A program made the translations under genes and the position numbers. A DNA stretch of 21,575 nt from Deltaproteobacteria bacterium (GTDB taxonomy: Bacteria; Myxococcota_A; UBA9160; JAFDET01): assembly GCA_019310195.1 (NCBI GenBank), contig JAFDET010000021.1, positions 1 to 21,575 on the forward strand, in the 5' to 3' direction. How positions within the stretch are numbered: position 1 is the stretch's first letter; each line of letters begins with the position of its first letter. The notes under the pieces are model-generated. The model ran no database searches. It saw nothing but the letters and a program-made list of their open reading frames with translations, and was not told the DNA's origin. Shown one piece after another: positions 21,427-21,575 of this stretch.

Positions 21427-21575
21427 TAGCACAGATCGGAGGACCACAAAACCGACTTGAGCTCGGGGCTGCCGCCGCCCGACGCGGGAGTTGCTCGAGC
21501 ACTGCCGCCGCGGTGCACATCCGCCCCTTGGTGCGCGAAATCACAGCGGTTTCGCCCCTCGAAGCCGATACCGAG

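Noticed and set aside
1..21575. CRISPR arrays, insertion sequences, tRNA or rRNA genes, prophage genes
   Set aside because: None was found on reading either strand. The only sizeable direct repeat noticed is the 115-bp pair in icmF, which has two copies and no transposase or inverted ends.

Overview
The window is high-GC DNA in which every recognised protein gene lies on the minus strand. It reads like a chromosome segment from a Myxococcota-type (former deltaproteobacterial) lineage. The grounds are the GC-rich codon use, an MglA-type small GTPase, DUF4388 and response-regulator proteins, a MoxR/CoxE pair and two B12-dependent acyl-CoA mutases. The taxonomic placement is inferred from gene content only.

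In transcription order (right to left), a MerR-family regulator (20997-21374) sits behind a 20-bp palindrome. It overlaps by 4 bp an isobutyryl-CoA mutase of the fused IcmF type (17799-21000). That gene is broken: a 115-bp stretch of its own mutase domain occurs twice (18534-18648 and 19032-19146). The upstream copy replaces the conserved SMTxNG region and throws the frame out. A complete methylmalonyl-CoA mutase (15621-17765) and its G-protein chaperone MeaB (14608-15624) follow, making a block for branched-chain and propionate-type acyl-CoA metabolism. An orphan MglA-like GTPase (13855-14520) comes next. Then a tight run follows: ribBA (12442-13692), a MoxR AAA ATPase (11400-12434), a CoxE-like VWA protein (9955-11379) and a TesB-type thioesterase (9104-9922).

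The 506-bp gap 8598-9103 is the only long non-coding stretch. It holds an AT-rich island with tandem sigma70-like promoters on the plus strand. They face a strongly structured segment of about 165 nt that ends in a clear intrinsic terminator. This is a candidate stand-alone small RNA that I cannot assign to a family. Oppositely oriented promoter candidates for the miaB operon lie in the same gap.

From 8597 to the left edge there is one apparent operon: miaB, a REC-GAF-degenerate-GGDEF regulator, a pseudo-receiver/DUF4388/degenerate-GTPase protein, a lone cyclic-nucleotide-binding-domain protein, guaB, guaA and the start of dnaE. Gaps run from 67 bp down to small overlaps. Three signalling proteins with mostly eroded active sites are thus embedded among tRNA modification, GMP synthesis and DNA replication genes.

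The items most worth checking are the candidate small RNA, the internal duplication in icmF, and the set of pseudo-signalling domains cotranscribed with guaBA.
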